Source: Prevotella sp.
GTDB lineage: Bacteria; Bacteroidota; Bacteroidia; Bacteroidales; Bacteroidaceae
DNA length: 63,019 nucleotides
Direction of reading: 5' to 3'
NCBI GenBank assembly: GCA_016281815.1
Contig: JAEEJK010000122.1
Location: 1-63,019 of the forward strand
The notes beneath the pieces were generated by a model, which saw nothing but the letters and a program-made list of their open reading frames with translations, did no database searches and was not told the DNA's origin. Shown piece by piece: positions 17,565 through 26,231 of this stretch. A program made the position numbers and the translations under genes. Every line of letters begins with the position of its first letter. The stretch's first letter is position 1.

Positions 17565-17661
17565 AAAATCGACAGAAAATCGACAAGGAGTAAAGTCTTT
17601 TATAATCAACAACTTATGACATGCAAAAAGAATATATTTTTAAAATTGACAAAAATCGACA
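17565..17661. promoter_or_regulatory. paired AAAATCGACA repeats, candidate operators
   Basis: Three AAAATCGACA and one AAAATTGACA occur in two pairs, at 17565/17576 and 17642/17652. The spacing within each pair is 11 and 10 bases, about one helix turn. The pairs sit upstream of the DUF3244 promoter and just past the end of the HTH regulator gene. Binding by that regulator is inference. Confidence 0.5.
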
Positions 17662-17678
17662 AAAGGATTGACGTGGCC

Positions 17679-19394
17679 TCACATCCGAGGAATGGAATTA
17701 AGGAAATCATCGAATTGCTTAGGTTTTCCTGCTTTACCAAGGATTTTCAAATGAAGACGCTTTCTGACAGTTGTGGCATAAGAATGGTCGAAACCCATTA
17801 ATAATGAAATGACACTTGGTGAGATTTGAATACGTGCAAGTTGACACACTCGGTATTCCAAGTCTGTTAGCCTATGCCTGACGTAAAGAGTGGAATGGAA
17901 ATTAGGGTATTCACGCTCAAATAACAAGTTCAATTCATTCCAGTCGTTATCGTTCAGTTGTTTTTTTGGATGATAAACAGTCTTTATTATTCTCTTTACA
18001 ATGTCTGATTCCATTAGGATATGGTCAAGGTCATCTTTTATTTCTTTGTCAATGGAAGACTGAAGATGTTCTATTTGATGTGTCAAGTCTGCAATTTTCT
18101 TATCTTTCCCAACAATATCTGATTCTCTGCTTGCTTTCAGTTGTGAGAGTTGGTTGATCTTGTTTTTGTAATCCAGCAGTTGTGTTTTATGCTGCATTTT
18201 TTTATGAGAATAAAAAACAACTGTTGTCAGAACGAAGAGCAATAGAAGGAGTGAGAGTATTATGATTCCATGCATTCTTTTGTCAGACATCATCTTGTAC
18301 TTGTGCGAGGCCTCCAGATACCTTGTATAATTATATAACTGCTCATTCTTCTGTAGGTCAGACCTGTAATTAGTAAAATATAGGGAGTCATCGAATTGCT
18401 CGCTCAGCATGGCATATTTTGCCAATGAGTCTACTGGTCCTGTTTTATTAAACCTTTTACTCAATCCTAAATATGAAGCATGTGTATCGTTGATGTTTCT
18501 TGCAAGATGATGCAGTTTCCTGAACATCCACTCTGCTGAGTCCAGTTTCTCAGATTCCAAGAAGAATAGCCCTTTAGTGAAATAATAAATTTCTCTTCCT
18601 TCCTGAATGTTGTTATTGTCATCAAAATAACCAGAATATTGTTCATAAAGAGAAATGCAATCAGATGCTCTCTTCAAATCTCCCTTCTTCACCAAAGGTA
18701 GAATTGCGGCTGAAAGATATTGGCAGGCCATCTCCTTCTGTCTGATGAGAAGAAATCGTCTGAATGCATCCTCAGCACAAAGAATGACGGAGTCAGGGTT
18801 GTCCGTTAATTCATAAACCATTGTTTTTTTCCCAATTGCAGAGAAGAAAGAAAGCGTGTCACCCGCTTTTTCAGCATATACTTGTGAGAGATTCAGTGTT
18901 TTGAGCATCTCCTTGGGCAACATGCTTTGGTAGTGTAGGTTTGAAAGTTGGATGTATACCCTACATAGATTCCAATAGTCACAGTCTGCAGCGGAGGTAT
19001 CGGCTTTCTCTGCTGCATCCAAAAACGCTCTTTGAGCCATGGGAGCCTCCCCCAAGTCGAAGTAGGCCCTGCCGAGGAGGTAGTGCGCCCACATCTTCTC
19101 ATTGGGTGTGCCATGGTGGTCGTAGTAGTCGGTGAGGATGAGTTGGAGGCTGTCGGAGCGGAAGACAGTGTCGCACTTGTTCTGCGCCATGAGGCGGAGG
19201 AGTTGCCACCGGCGGAGGGCGGATTTAGAGAAGTCATGGGAAGACGGCTCCAAAGAGTCGAGGATGGCAAGGGCGGAGTCGGGGCGATTGTTGATGACGG
19301 CCTGCGCCGCATCAAGGACAGCACGCTCCTTCCCGTTGCCCACGCAGGCAGCGAGCACGATGGTTGCGACAATGATGTATAATAGTTTCCTCAT
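17679..19394 (-). CDS. membrane TPR regulator with C-terminal HTH
   Basis: The protein has 571 residues. A lipoprotein-type signal (lipobox LAAC, Cys17) is followed by tetratricopeptide helices (about 25-360), one membrane helix (about 375-395, IIILSLLLLLFVLTTVVFYS), a coiled coil, and a C-terminal LuxR-like helix-turn-helix (about 505-560) with DLEYRVCQLARIQISPSVIS and GFDHSYATTVRKRLH. This layout is a known Bacteroidetes class in which a periplasmic TPR sensor is joined to a cytoplasmic DNA-binding domain. The first 130 codons are GC-rich and the rest AT-rich, as if two sources had been joined. The DUF3244 gene downstream is the obvious candidate target. Confidence 0.78.
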   Translation of the reverse strand: MRKLLYIIVATIVLAACVGNGKERAVLDAAQAVINNRPDSALAILDSLEPSSHDFSKSALRRWQLLRLMAQNKCDTVFRSDSLQLILTDYYDHHGTPNEKMWAHYLLGRAYFDLGEAPMAQRAFLDAAEKADTSAADCDYWNLCRVYIQLSNLHYQSMLPKEMLKTLNLSQVYAEKAGDTLSFFSAIGKKTMVYELTDNPDSVILCAEDAFRRFLLIRQKEMACQYLSAAILPLVKKGDLKRASDCISLYEQYSGYFDDNNNIQEGREIYYFTKGLFFLESEKLDSAEWMFRKLHHLARNINDTHASYLGLSKRFNKTGPVDSLAKYAMLSEQFDDSLYFTNYRSDLQKNEQLYNYTRYLEASHKYKMMSDKRMHGIIILSLLLLLFVLTTVVFYSHKKMQHKTQLLDYKNKINQLSQLKASRESDIVGKDKKIADLTHQIEHLQSSIDKEIKDDLDHILMESDIVKRIIKTVYHPKKQLNDNDWNELNLLFEREYPNFHSTLYVRHRLTDLEYRVCQLARIQISPSVISLLMGFDHSYATTVRKRLHLKILGKAGKPKQFDDFLNSIPRM

Positions 19395-19454
19395 GATGGT
19401 TATGGCCGGACATACATCAGGTATGTCCCAACATTTTCCTCATTTTTTGCTTTC

Positions 19455-19478
19455 GGACGCGATACATCGCGTCCCTAC
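19455..19478. repeat. GGACGCGATACATCGCGTCC palindrome
   Basis: A copy of the dispersed palindrome, here followed by CTAC, so it is inverted relative to the other copies. Its edge coincides with the end of the DUF1703 relic. Confidence 0.8.
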
Positions 19479-19588
19479 TTGTCGCACCGCCATTCCGTGA
19501 TGTTGCGCTCCTTGGCACTTGGCTCCTCAGCCCGGATGTCAGCCCCGAAGACGGTGAGCAAGGTGTAGAGCAACGCCTGGTGGTAGTG
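19478..19588 (-). pseudogene. relic of a DUF1703 (AAA-ATPase-like) nuclease gene
   Basis: Directly after the TGA of the 19589 gene, the minus strand reads HYHQALLYTLLTVFGADI and RAEEPSAK. This matches the start of the PD-(D/E)XK nuclease domain of AAA-ATPase_like/DUF1703 proteins; the intact gene at 34653 has FYEWSFYLIFSMLNVY and QTQVKCARGRAD at the same place. The frame then departs from the family (ERNITEWRCDK) and stops where the GGACGCGAT palindrome begins. Only about 26 recognisable codons remain. Confidence 0.65.
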
Positions 19589-19981
19589 TCATATCGCCCT
19601 CAGTGCGCGGATGATGCCTGCCTCAAGGGCTTTCTCATAGGAACGGAATTTCGGGGTCTCACCCATGGCTCCATCTCGAAGCCGGTAGATGCGGGCGTAG
19701 TACTTGCCTACCTTTCCGAGGAAATATTCACGGTCGACGAGGACATCGAAACGTTTCTTCTCACGAAGCCACTGCTGGGCAAGTGCCAGGGTAGGGGCAG
19801 CGAATGACTTGTGGCGAGGGTCCTTGTCGTGAGCCGGACTGTTCCAACATTTGTCCTTACCATCCTCGGGATGCTCAATCAGCGCTCCCTGGGGGTCGTA
19901 GTGGGCGGGTATGGGCTCGTTGAACCTGTGTTTGCGTAACAGTCGGGCTGTCTCAATCGACACTATCTTCATGGTGGCCAT
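19589..19981 (-). CDS. small protein of unknown function, third gene of the ATPase/DUF4435 set
   Basis: The protein has 130 residues. The C-terminal half (ALAQQWLREKKRFDVLVDRE, then RLRDGAMG, YEKALEAGIIRALRAI) has the layout of a small Bacteroidetes family often met in mobile and phage-like DNA: a helix with WLRE, a beta hairpin and a closing helix with EALE. The N-terminal half is rich in His and Pro. Its start overlaps the end of the DUF4435 gene by 29 bases (20 if the second Met is used), which implies translational coupling. The function is unknown. Confidence 0.6.
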   Translation of the reverse strand: MATMKIVSIETARLLRKHRFNEPIPAHYDPQGALIEHPEDGKDKCWNSPAHDKDPRHKSFAAPTLALAQQWLREKKRFDVLVDREYFLGKVGKYYARIYRLRDGAMGETPKFRSYEKALEAGIIRALRAI

Positions 19982-21047
19982 GGGGAATGGGGGTAGTTGT
20001 GGGTTGTACTTCTGTTTCTGGGATAGGGTGGTCCTTGGGCTGGTTCTTCTTGTCGAAGCGCTTGAGAAAACGGCGGATGTCCCCCTTGAGTTTCTGATAT
20101 TGAGGGGAACGGGAATAGCCGTTGTTTTTCTTCAGCATCGATGCCAGATTCTCCACGCTGTGCTGATAACTCGACAGTTCGTTGCGCATCTGCGTGTTGT
20201 GCACCGCCTTGGAGTGGATTTCCATCTCGCGCTCGCGGCGCAGGCGCTCACACACTTTGTTGAGCATCGGCATCACCACATTGTCGTTGAGGTGGTGCCC
20301 CTGTATATATAAATAGGTAGTGTCGGGAGTGACTCCGAGTTTTTTCAACTCATCCTTCAGGGCGAGATAAGTCTCTTTGGCATCGGGATTGTTTTTCTGG
20401 AGTTGCAAGATTTTGCGCCCCACCTTGTGGCGCACGTTGGCAATGCCGTTGTAAGCATTGGCTATGGTGAAATGCCCCGTCTCTATCACCTTGCAAAAGT
20501 CGGAGATGCAGAACTCACCATAGTTCGGTCTGCGGTAATACCAGATGCTCCAAACAAAAAGTGGAAAAATGGCCTGGGAGTAGAGACGGAGATATTCCTC
20601 AAAATCAAAAATCAGATGGTCGTTAAGGGTCGCCATCACACATACGTCGTGCAGTGAGGGCGCATAGCATTGGTAGTTCTCTATTGCATAGACGTAGGTG
20701 TGGAAGACGTATGGATTGGAGATCACCTTCTTGGAGGTCTCGGTGACGCCCTGCATCAGGTAGTCGTAGTCGGCGTCCACACAGGCTATCATCGCCTCAC
20801 CCACCTGGTTGCTGATGAGGTTCATGAGCACCTGTTTCTTGCCCTTGGAGAGATTGATCTTCGAGGGAAGCATCACCTCAAAATAGCGCTTGTCGTTCTC
20901 GAACTCACTGAGCACCATGCGCCAAAAATACACGTCATCGTAACTTTCCACGTATGCTACAATGCGCTTTCGTGCCGCCTTCGCTCTCATCTTGTTGGCG
21001 GCATTGAAATAGTCGGAGTTGATGTATTCTCTCAGGCGCTTCGCCAT
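19953..21047 (-). CDS. DUF4435 (TOPRIM-like) protein
   Basis: The protein has 364 residues. It shows the TOPRIM-like signature of DUF4435: Glu34 in VAYVESYDDVYFW and a D-x-D at Asp91/Asp93 in IACVDADYDYL, with a later conserved ENYQCY segment. A basic, coiled C-terminal region follows (ERLRREREMEIHSK). In PARIS systems a DUF4435 protein (AriB) is held by an ABC-type ATPase (AriA) and acts as a toxic nuclease when released. Here the ATPase gene is immediately upstream (24-base gap) and a small gene overlaps downstream. A nuclease activity is inferred from the family. This lineage may serve a housekeeping role instead. Confidence 0.75.
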   Translation of the reverse strand: MAKRLREYINSDYFNAANKMRAKAARKRIVAYVESYDDVYFWRMVLSEFENDKRYFEVMLPSKINLSKGKKQVLMNLISNQVGEAMIACVDADYDYLMQGVTETSKKVISNPYVFHTYVYAIENYQCYAPSLHDVCVMATLNDHLIFDFEEYLRLYSQAIFPLFVWSIWYYRRPNYGEFCISDFCKVIETGHFTIANAYNGIANVRHKVGRKILQLQKNNPDAKETYLALKDELKKLGVTPDTTYLYIQGHHLNDNVVMPMLNKVCERLRREREMEIHSKAVHNTQMRNELSSYQHSVENLASMLKKNNGYSRSPQYQKLKGDIRRFLKRFDKKNQPKDHPIPETEVQPTTTPIPHGHHEDSVD

Positions 21048-21071
21048 CTGGCTATGGGATAGAATGGGGAA

Positions 21072-21893
21072 TCAATAACTGTCGGTGATGTCGGAAACCT
21101 CGGTGACATGGTCAATCCATCCGTTCATTACGACAGCAGGGGAATGGGTGGTGAGGATGATCTGCACATTGGGGTTCATTTCCAGGACGATGTCGATGAG
21201 CCGCTTCTGCCATTCGACGTGGAGGCTCACCTCAGGCTCGTCCATGAAGAGCACGCTGTGCTTGTTGTCCTGGATAAGCACGGTGAGCAGGATGGCAAGC
21301 ATCTGTTTCTCTCCGCTCGACAACTGGTAGGGCACCAGCGTCTCGCCAATCTGTGAGAAGAAAATCTCGTTGGCGGTGCGCACGATGGTCTTGCCCGTGT
21401 CGGCAAACAGTTCGTCGATGAGGTCCTGGAAACGCTTCTTGGGGGCTGATATCTGCTGTGCCTTGATGGCTGCGTCTGGGTCACCGCTCTGCAGGGCCTC
21501 GATAATACGGTTGCCGATGTTCACCTGATAGTCGAGGTATTTGCGCTGCAACTGAAACAACTGCCAGTCGAGTTCGGTGGCAAGGCTCATGTCCATCTTC
21601 GCCAGTGTGTCGAGGTTCATCAGCGGACGGTCGAACGAACGGATGACGTCATAGCGTATCCATTTGGCCTCAGAGGGATATACCTTCAGGCGCACGCCCT
21701 TGAGCATGTGGCTGGGGTATTCACCGCCGGCGGCGAGACCTTTCACCACTTTGTTGATGATGGTGCTCTTTCCCTGACCGTTGGTGCCGCTGAGGATGTT
21801 CACGTGTTCATCAAGGTCCCATTTGATATGGCGCCTGCCGCTCCAAAGGGAGTCTATCTCTATCTGCTCGATGTAGTCTGCGTATTTTTGCAT
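21072..21893 (-). CDS. small ABC-type AAA ATPase (AriA/OLD-like)
   Basis: The protein has 273 residues. It has Walker A GTNGQGKST (36-44), the ABC signature LSSGEKQ (191-197), Walker B VLFMDEPE (214-221) and an H-loop His250 in LTTHSPA. The compact insert between the motifs is predicted helical. This is the AAA_15/AAA_21 type found in OLD, RecF-like and PARIS proteins, but shorter than AriA. The ATG at 21893 (MQKYADYIEQI) is used because a -7 element lies at 21914-21921. It leads a three-gene transcription unit with the DUF4435 gene. Confidence 0.82.
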   Translation of the reverse strand: MQKYADYIEQIEIDSLWSGRRHIKWDLDEHVNILSGTNGQGKSTIINKVVKGLAAGGEYPSHMLKGVRLKVYPSEAKWIRYDVIRSFDRPLMNLDTLAKMDMSLATELDWQLFQLQRKYLDYQVNIGNRIIEALQSGDPDAAIKAQQISAPKKRFQDLIDELFADTGKTIVRTANEIFFSQIGETLVPYQLSSGEKQMLAILLTVLIQDNKHSVLFMDEPEVSLHVEWQKRLIDIVLEMNPNVQIILTTHSPAVVMNGWIDHVTEVSDITDSY

Positions 21894-21913
21894 AATATGG
21901 GGTTCTAACAGGG

Positions 21914-21921
21914 CAAAAATA
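21914..21921 (-). promoter_or_regulatory. -7 element TATTTTTG of the ATPase/DUF4435 unit
   Basis: TATTTTTG on the minus strand lies 20 bases before the ATG at 21893. The unit therefore seems to be transcribed separately from the cotH gene upstream. No -33 TTTG was seen. Confidence 0.45.
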
Positions 21922-21962
21922 AGCAAAAAAAGACAATATTCCTACTTATTTGCTCTTTTTTT

Positions 21963-23627
21963 TCATTTTTGCCGGAGATTGGACATATATTTCTTTCCTT
22001 TTGTGATGACAATGCCGTGATAGGATGGTCCCACCGAGGTGCCAAAGGGAGTGAACATCTTGTCTTGAACAGGGGCAGAGGAAATATTTCCCACCGATAC
22101 AGGGTCGCTGAAAAAACGGTCGAGATGTTGCAAGCGCAGGTCCAGCCACTCATAGATGAATGCTAATTCATCCTTGATATTGAGTGGGAGCCCTTCGATG
22201 TCGCTGTCGCCGCTCCACCTGCGTTCCTCCCGAGTGGTGGCTCCGCATCTGCTGATGAGGTCGTAGCACGCTTGGTATCTGCCAAAGAGATAGGCGAAGG
22301 AGAACACGTCCTTTCGCAGAGTGAAATACCGTTCGGCTATTTTTCCTCTGAACTGTTGGTAATTGAGCAAGAACAGTTGCAACGAAATTCTTGTGGGAAG
22401 CATGGGCCAGGAGTCAAAACTGACATAGGGCGGATGGGGTGGTGGCTCGTGGCTGAAACTCTGTCCCATGGTGGCATCAAGATCCCATATGCCGAGTGTG
22501 AGCATCTTGCTTTCCTGCTTGTCATAGACGGCCCAGTAGAGGTTCTTGCCTGCCAGGTCGTATGCATCGAGCACGTTCATGAATAGGATATAATCGTAGA
22601 ATACCGGCAAATCTATGTAGTCGGCGATTTGCTCCTTGAACTCTTCCTTGCTGGCATTGACGACGAAGTCGATGGCATTGTACAACGTGCTGTAGTCACT
22701 GGGGCACAGATCTTCGGTTTTCGGGTATTTAAGTTCGAAGTCTCCCCATTCCGGCAGTGTGTTGTCATAGAGTGGGGGGAGGGCCTCGAAGGTGGCTCCT
22801 TCCCATCCAACGGCTTTCCACACTCCACCATGGATCTCGCCTGTCACGGGGTCGAATTCTCTTACCTTGAACTGTTTTTGGTCGATGGGCTCACAGAGGT
22901 TGTAAATACCGCTGTACTCGTTGTTGAGGAATACCTCGACCACTTGCCCGCGGGATGAGGTATGTATGTCTGTGTCAAAACGGGCATAGTAGGGTTTTGT
23001 GGCGAAATCGTCCCACAGCCATGCGGCAATGTGGTTTCTCAGTCTGAACATGTCGGCCTGTCCGGCATCGAGAATCCAGTCATCGTCCTTTCGCAGAGAG
23101 AAAAAGCGTCTTTTCACCTTCTCACCCTTTTTGTTGACAAAACTTAACTTGTAGTTGCGCTTGTGCTTGAATGGTTGGTTGGTGGTGGCACCGCGCCATC
23201 TGATCTGGGCAAGCATTTCCTCTGGCTCGGTATCGGGCTGCTGCAGGACAACGGTTCCGGGGGCGTCCTCATAGCCGAACTCTCCGTGCAAGAAAAGGAT
23301 GGGCAGGTAGGTGAATTCCAGAAGGGCGCTGACCGTGCTGTCGCCGATGTTGGCGCTGATCGGATAAGACTTGTCGGGCTGCATGCTCTCAATCACAAAG
23401 GGATTTTCGATGGACTGTCCGTCCACCTCTGTGTTCTCCCATTGGACGCTGTCCGACACTGTGACATGCAACAGACATGGTTTTCCCCATTGCTCCTGAG
23501 GGATAGTGGCTAAATACGTGTTGGTGAGGCGGTCATAGCCGGCTATTGATCCGTTGACATATATTTGTCCGAGTGCAAGCCGGGCAGATAGCATGCACGT
23601 CAAGAGGAATATATGCCTGAGGTTCAT
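21963..23627 (-). CDS. secreted CotH kinase family protein
   Basis: The protein has 554 residues and a signal peptide (MNLRHIFLLTCMLSARLALG). An N-terminal beta region (to about 130) is followed by a CotH domain: KRNYKLSFVNKKGEKV, RGQVVEVFLNNEYSGIYNL and the catalytic-type block LGIWDLDATMG. CotH proteins are atypical kinases that phosphorylate proteins, first described in spore coats; many bacterial ones are secreted and of unknown target. The end (KMFTPFGTSVGPSYHGIVIT, then KGKKYM) resembles a sorting tail. The start is set by the signal peptide; the longer frame overlaps manA. It follows manA by 25 bases and may be cotranscribed. Confidence 0.8.
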   Translation of the reverse strand: MNLRHIFLLTCMLSARLALGQIYVNGSIAGYDRLTNTYLATIPQEQWGKPCLLHVTVSDSVQWENTEVDGQSIENPFVIESMQPDKSYPISANIGDSTVSALLEFTYLPILFLHGEFGYEDAPGTVVLQQPDTEPEEMLAQIRWRGATTNQPFKHKRNYKLSFVNKKGEKVKRRFFSLRKDDDWILDAGQADMFRLRNHIAAWLWDDFATKPYYARFDTDIHTSSRGQVVEVFLNNEYSGIYNLCEPIDQKQFKVREFDPVTGEIHGGVWKAVGWEGATFEALPPLYDNTLPEWGDFELKYPKTEDLCPSDYSTLYNAIDFVVNASKEEFKEQIADYIDLPVFYDYILFMNVLDAYDLAGKNLYWAVYDKQESKMLTLGIWDLDATMGQSFSHEPPPHPPYVSFDSWPMLPTRISLQLFLLNYQQFRGKIAERYFTLRKDVFSFAYLFGRYQACYDLISRCGATTREERRWSGDSDIEGLPLNIKDELAFIYEWLDLRLQHLDRFFSDPVSVGNISSAPVQDKMFTPFGTSVGPSYHGIVITKGKKYMSNLRQK

Positions 23628-23652
23628 AAAATATGATGTATCAATAGAGTGC

Positions 23653-24612
23653 TTACACAAAGGATTCCAGGAACTTAACAGTGCCGTTGACCGTGATTTC
23701 CTGAGTGGTGGCGGGCAGCAAAAGGGTCTCTCCGGCACGGAGCGAGGTGGCGTTTCCCTCATCATCGGTAACGGTGCCCTCGCCGTCCACGCCGATGAGG
23801 ATGACAAAACTGTCGAGGTCGCTGTAGTCGATGGTCATCGGTTCGTCGATGTCGTAAACTGCTGTGGTGAATTGAGGGCATGACATCACTTGCACACCCT
23901 CGTTCTTTTTTGCCTCATAGTGGATACGGTAATCGTCTTTCACCTCGTAGTTGATGCTTTCCGCTGCCTCTTTCGTGTGGAGTTCACGGTAGTGCCCGTC
24001 CTTGTCCCTTCGCTTGAAATCGTAAATGCGGTAGGTAACATCGCTCGTCTCCTGAATCTCTGCCACGAAACAGCCTTGCCCGATGGAATGGATGCGTCCC
24101 GCAGGGATGAAGAACACGTCGCCCTCTGACACAGTATATTGGGCAAGGACATCACAGATGGTATCGTCTTTCACCATCGTCTTGTAATCCTCGACCGTGA
24201 TTTCCTTTTTCAGTCCGTTGTAGAGTTGTGCTCCCTCATCGGAGTGCAGCACATACCACATCTCGGTCTTGCCTCGCTCCTTGCCCAGTCTGTGGGCGGT
24301 ATCATCATCAGGATGCACCTGAATGGAGAGGTCATGATGGGCGTCGATAAATTTGACGAGAAGCGGAAACTCATTGCCGAAACGGCGGTAGTTGGAGTCT
24401 CCGAGCAGGTGGGCGCCCATCAGCGATACTACCTCGTTGATGCTCTTGCCGGCGAATTCCCCTTCACTGACAATGGTCTCATGGCCGGGAACACCGGATA
24501 TCTCCCAACTCTCACCTACTTGGGTGAGGTCGCTGTCAAGACCTTTGAAGGCGGTAATCTTCTCTCCTCCCCACAGGGTGGACTTCAGCAGTGGTTTGAA
24601 TTTTAGAAACAT
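23653..24612 (-). CDS. manA: mannose-6-phosphate isomerase, class I
   Basis: The 319-residue cytoplasmic enzyme interconverts mannose 6-phosphate and fructose 6-phosphate, linking mannose use and GDP-mannose supply to glycolysis. The zinc site is visible in SIQVHPDD and in the FIPAGRIHSIGQG loop. The length fits the short class found in Bacteroidetes and Firmicutes. The ATG at 24612 (MFLKFKPLLKSTLWGG) matches the family start; upstream lies the heptamer array at 24621-24688. Confidence 0.92.
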   Translation of the reverse strand: MFLKFKPLLKSTLWGGEKITAFKGLDSDLTQVGESWEISGVPGHETIVSEGEFAGKSINEVVSLMGAHLLGDSNYRRFGNEFPLLVKFIDAHHDLSIQVHPDDDTAHRLGKERGKTEMWYVLHSDEGAQLYNGLKKEITVEDYKTMVKDDTICDVLAQYTVSEGDVFFIPAGRIHSIGQGCFVAEIQETSDVTYRIYDFKRRDKDGHYRELHTKEAAESINYEVKDDYRIHYEAKKNEGVQVMSCPQFTTAVYDIDEPMTIDYSDLDSFVILIGVDGEGTVTDDEGNATSLRAGETLLLPATTQEITVNGTVKFLESFV

Positions 24613-24620
24613 ATTCTTGT

Positions 24621-24688
24621 TTTCAATTCTCCAATTTTCAATCTCCAATTTTCAATTTTCAATTTTCAATCTTCAATCTTCAATTTTC
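24621..24688. repeat. heptanucleotide array (TTTCAAT)n
   Basis: About nine copies of a seven-base unit, TTTCAAT/CTTCAAT/CTCCAAT, fill the gap between manA and the trkH stop codon. Read on the minus strand it is ATTGAAA/ATTGAAG, the same unit as the array at 44263-44388. Confidence 0.85.
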
Positions 24689-24689
24689 T

Positions 24690-26231
24690 TTAATTGTCTT
24701 CCCAGAAAGATCTGGTGAACAAAATCAGTACGTTGAATATCTCAAGACGGCCAAGGAGCATGAGTCCTGTGCATATCCACTTGATGTATAGTGGCATGAC
24801 GCTCCAGGTCATATCTGGACCCAGTTCGTTGAGCGGCAGACCGGCATTGGTGATGCAACTCAGCGAGATGGTGACCGAATTGGTGATGTCGACTCCGATG
24901 GCCATCATAAGGGCTGTCGTGCCCATGCAGGCAAGGATGTAGATGGCGAAAAAGGCCAGCAAACTATGCACCATCGAGGTGGGCATCGCCTTGCCGTTGA
25001 TGCTCACGGGAAGGACGGCGCGGGGATGCATCATCCTGATAAACTCGTTGCGGATCACCTTGATGATCATGAGGGCGCGCGAACTCTTGAAACCGCCTGT
25101 GGTGGACCCTGAGCAGGCACCGACGAACATCAGAATACAGAGCAGTATCCACGTGATATGTGGCCACCCTCCCACATGGTCGCAGAAAATGCCGGTGGTG
25201 GTCATCATAGAGACCACATGGAATGCTGACTTACGGAATCCCTCTTCCAGACCATAGCCCCGGCTCAGCATCAGGATGGCAGTGATGAACAGTGTGGAGG
25301 CCAAGACAGTCAGAGTGTAGAATCGCCATTCCTCATTGTGGATAAATTCGCTCCATTTGCTCCTCTCACTGCGCTTGAACTCACGCCAACTGGTCAGTTT
25401 CCTCATCGCGATAATCATGAAGAGCATGGAGAAGTTGATACCAGAGAGGTACTGGAATAAAAGAGAGATATATTCAATGGAGGCGGAATGGAAGTGGGCA
25501 ATACTGTCGTTGTGGATTGAAAAACCACCTGTCGCCGTAGTGGTCATGGCATAATTGATGGCACTGAACCCATCCATGCCGGCCAACCAAAAAGCGATGC
25601 CACAGCCGATGGTGAGGATGATATACACCCACCAGATGCGCATCGCCGTGGCGCTCAGACGGGGATGCATCTTGGAACGGATGGGACCTGTGGCCTCTGC
25701 GGAAAACACCTTCATGGTGTTGCCTACCATGGAGGGCAGGATGGCGATGGTGAAGAACACAATACCCAGACCACCAATCCACTGTGACAGCGAACGCCAG
25801 AAAAGCATGGCATGGTGGGCATCGAGTTCGGACTCCACATCGTTGATCATTGAGGCTCCTGTGGTGGTGAACCCCGACATCGTCTCAAAAAATGCGTTGG
25901 TGGTGATGGTACTCAGACCTGCTATATCGTAAAATTTGGTCGTCCCGAAAAAACCACCGAAGAGATAAGGGAGCGAACCGAAAATGCTGAAAGTGATCCA
26001 GGTGAGCGTCACCACCACATAAGCATCTCGGCGGCTCATCGTGGTTGGGGCACCCCTGCCAACGCGCAGAAGGCCCATGCCTGCCACCGCCGTGATGATC
26101 AATGAGAAGAAAAAGGGCAGAAACTCCTTGTTGTGATAGCAGAGTGCCACTATCACGCACAGGACCATGAATGCCGCCTCAAGCAGCAAAAGTGACCCAA
26201 TGACTTTGGATATGAGTTGCTTGTTGAGCAT
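24690..26231 (-). CDS. trkH: TrkH family potassium uptake protein
   Basis: The 513-residue inner-membrane protein forms the K+ pore of the Trk system. Selectivity-filter loops are recognisable as TMSGFTTTGASM, TTTATGGFSIHN, MMTTTGIFCD and SCITNAGLPL. The start codon overlaps the trkA stop by one base (TGATG), so the two are translationally coupled. The expected partner is TrkA, which binds nucleotide and gates the channel. Confidence 0.93.
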   Translation of the reverse strand: MLNKQLISKVIGSLLLLEAAFMVLCVIVALCYHNKEFLPFFFSLIITAVAGMGLLRVGRGAPTTMSRRDAYVVVTLTWITFSIFGSLPYLFGGFFGTTKFYDIAGLSTITTNAFFETMSGFTTTGASMINDVESELDAHHAMLFWRSLSQWIGGLGIVFFTIAILPSMVGNTMKVFSAEATGPIRSKMHPRLSATAMRIWWVYIILTIGCGIAFWLAGMDGFSAINYAMTTTATGGFSIHNDSIAHFHSASIEYISLLFQYLSGINFSMLFMIIAMRKLTSWREFKRSERSKWSEFIHNEEWRFYTLTVLASTLFITAILMLSRGYGLEEGFRKSAFHVVSMMTTTGIFCDHVGGWPHITWILLCILMFVGACSGSTTGGFKSSRALMIIKVIRNEFIRMMHPRAVLPVSINGKAMPTSMVHSLLAFFAIYILACMGTTALMMAIGVDITNSVTISLSCITNAGLPLNELGPDMTWSVMPLYIKWICTGLMLLGRLEIFNVLILFTRSFWEDN

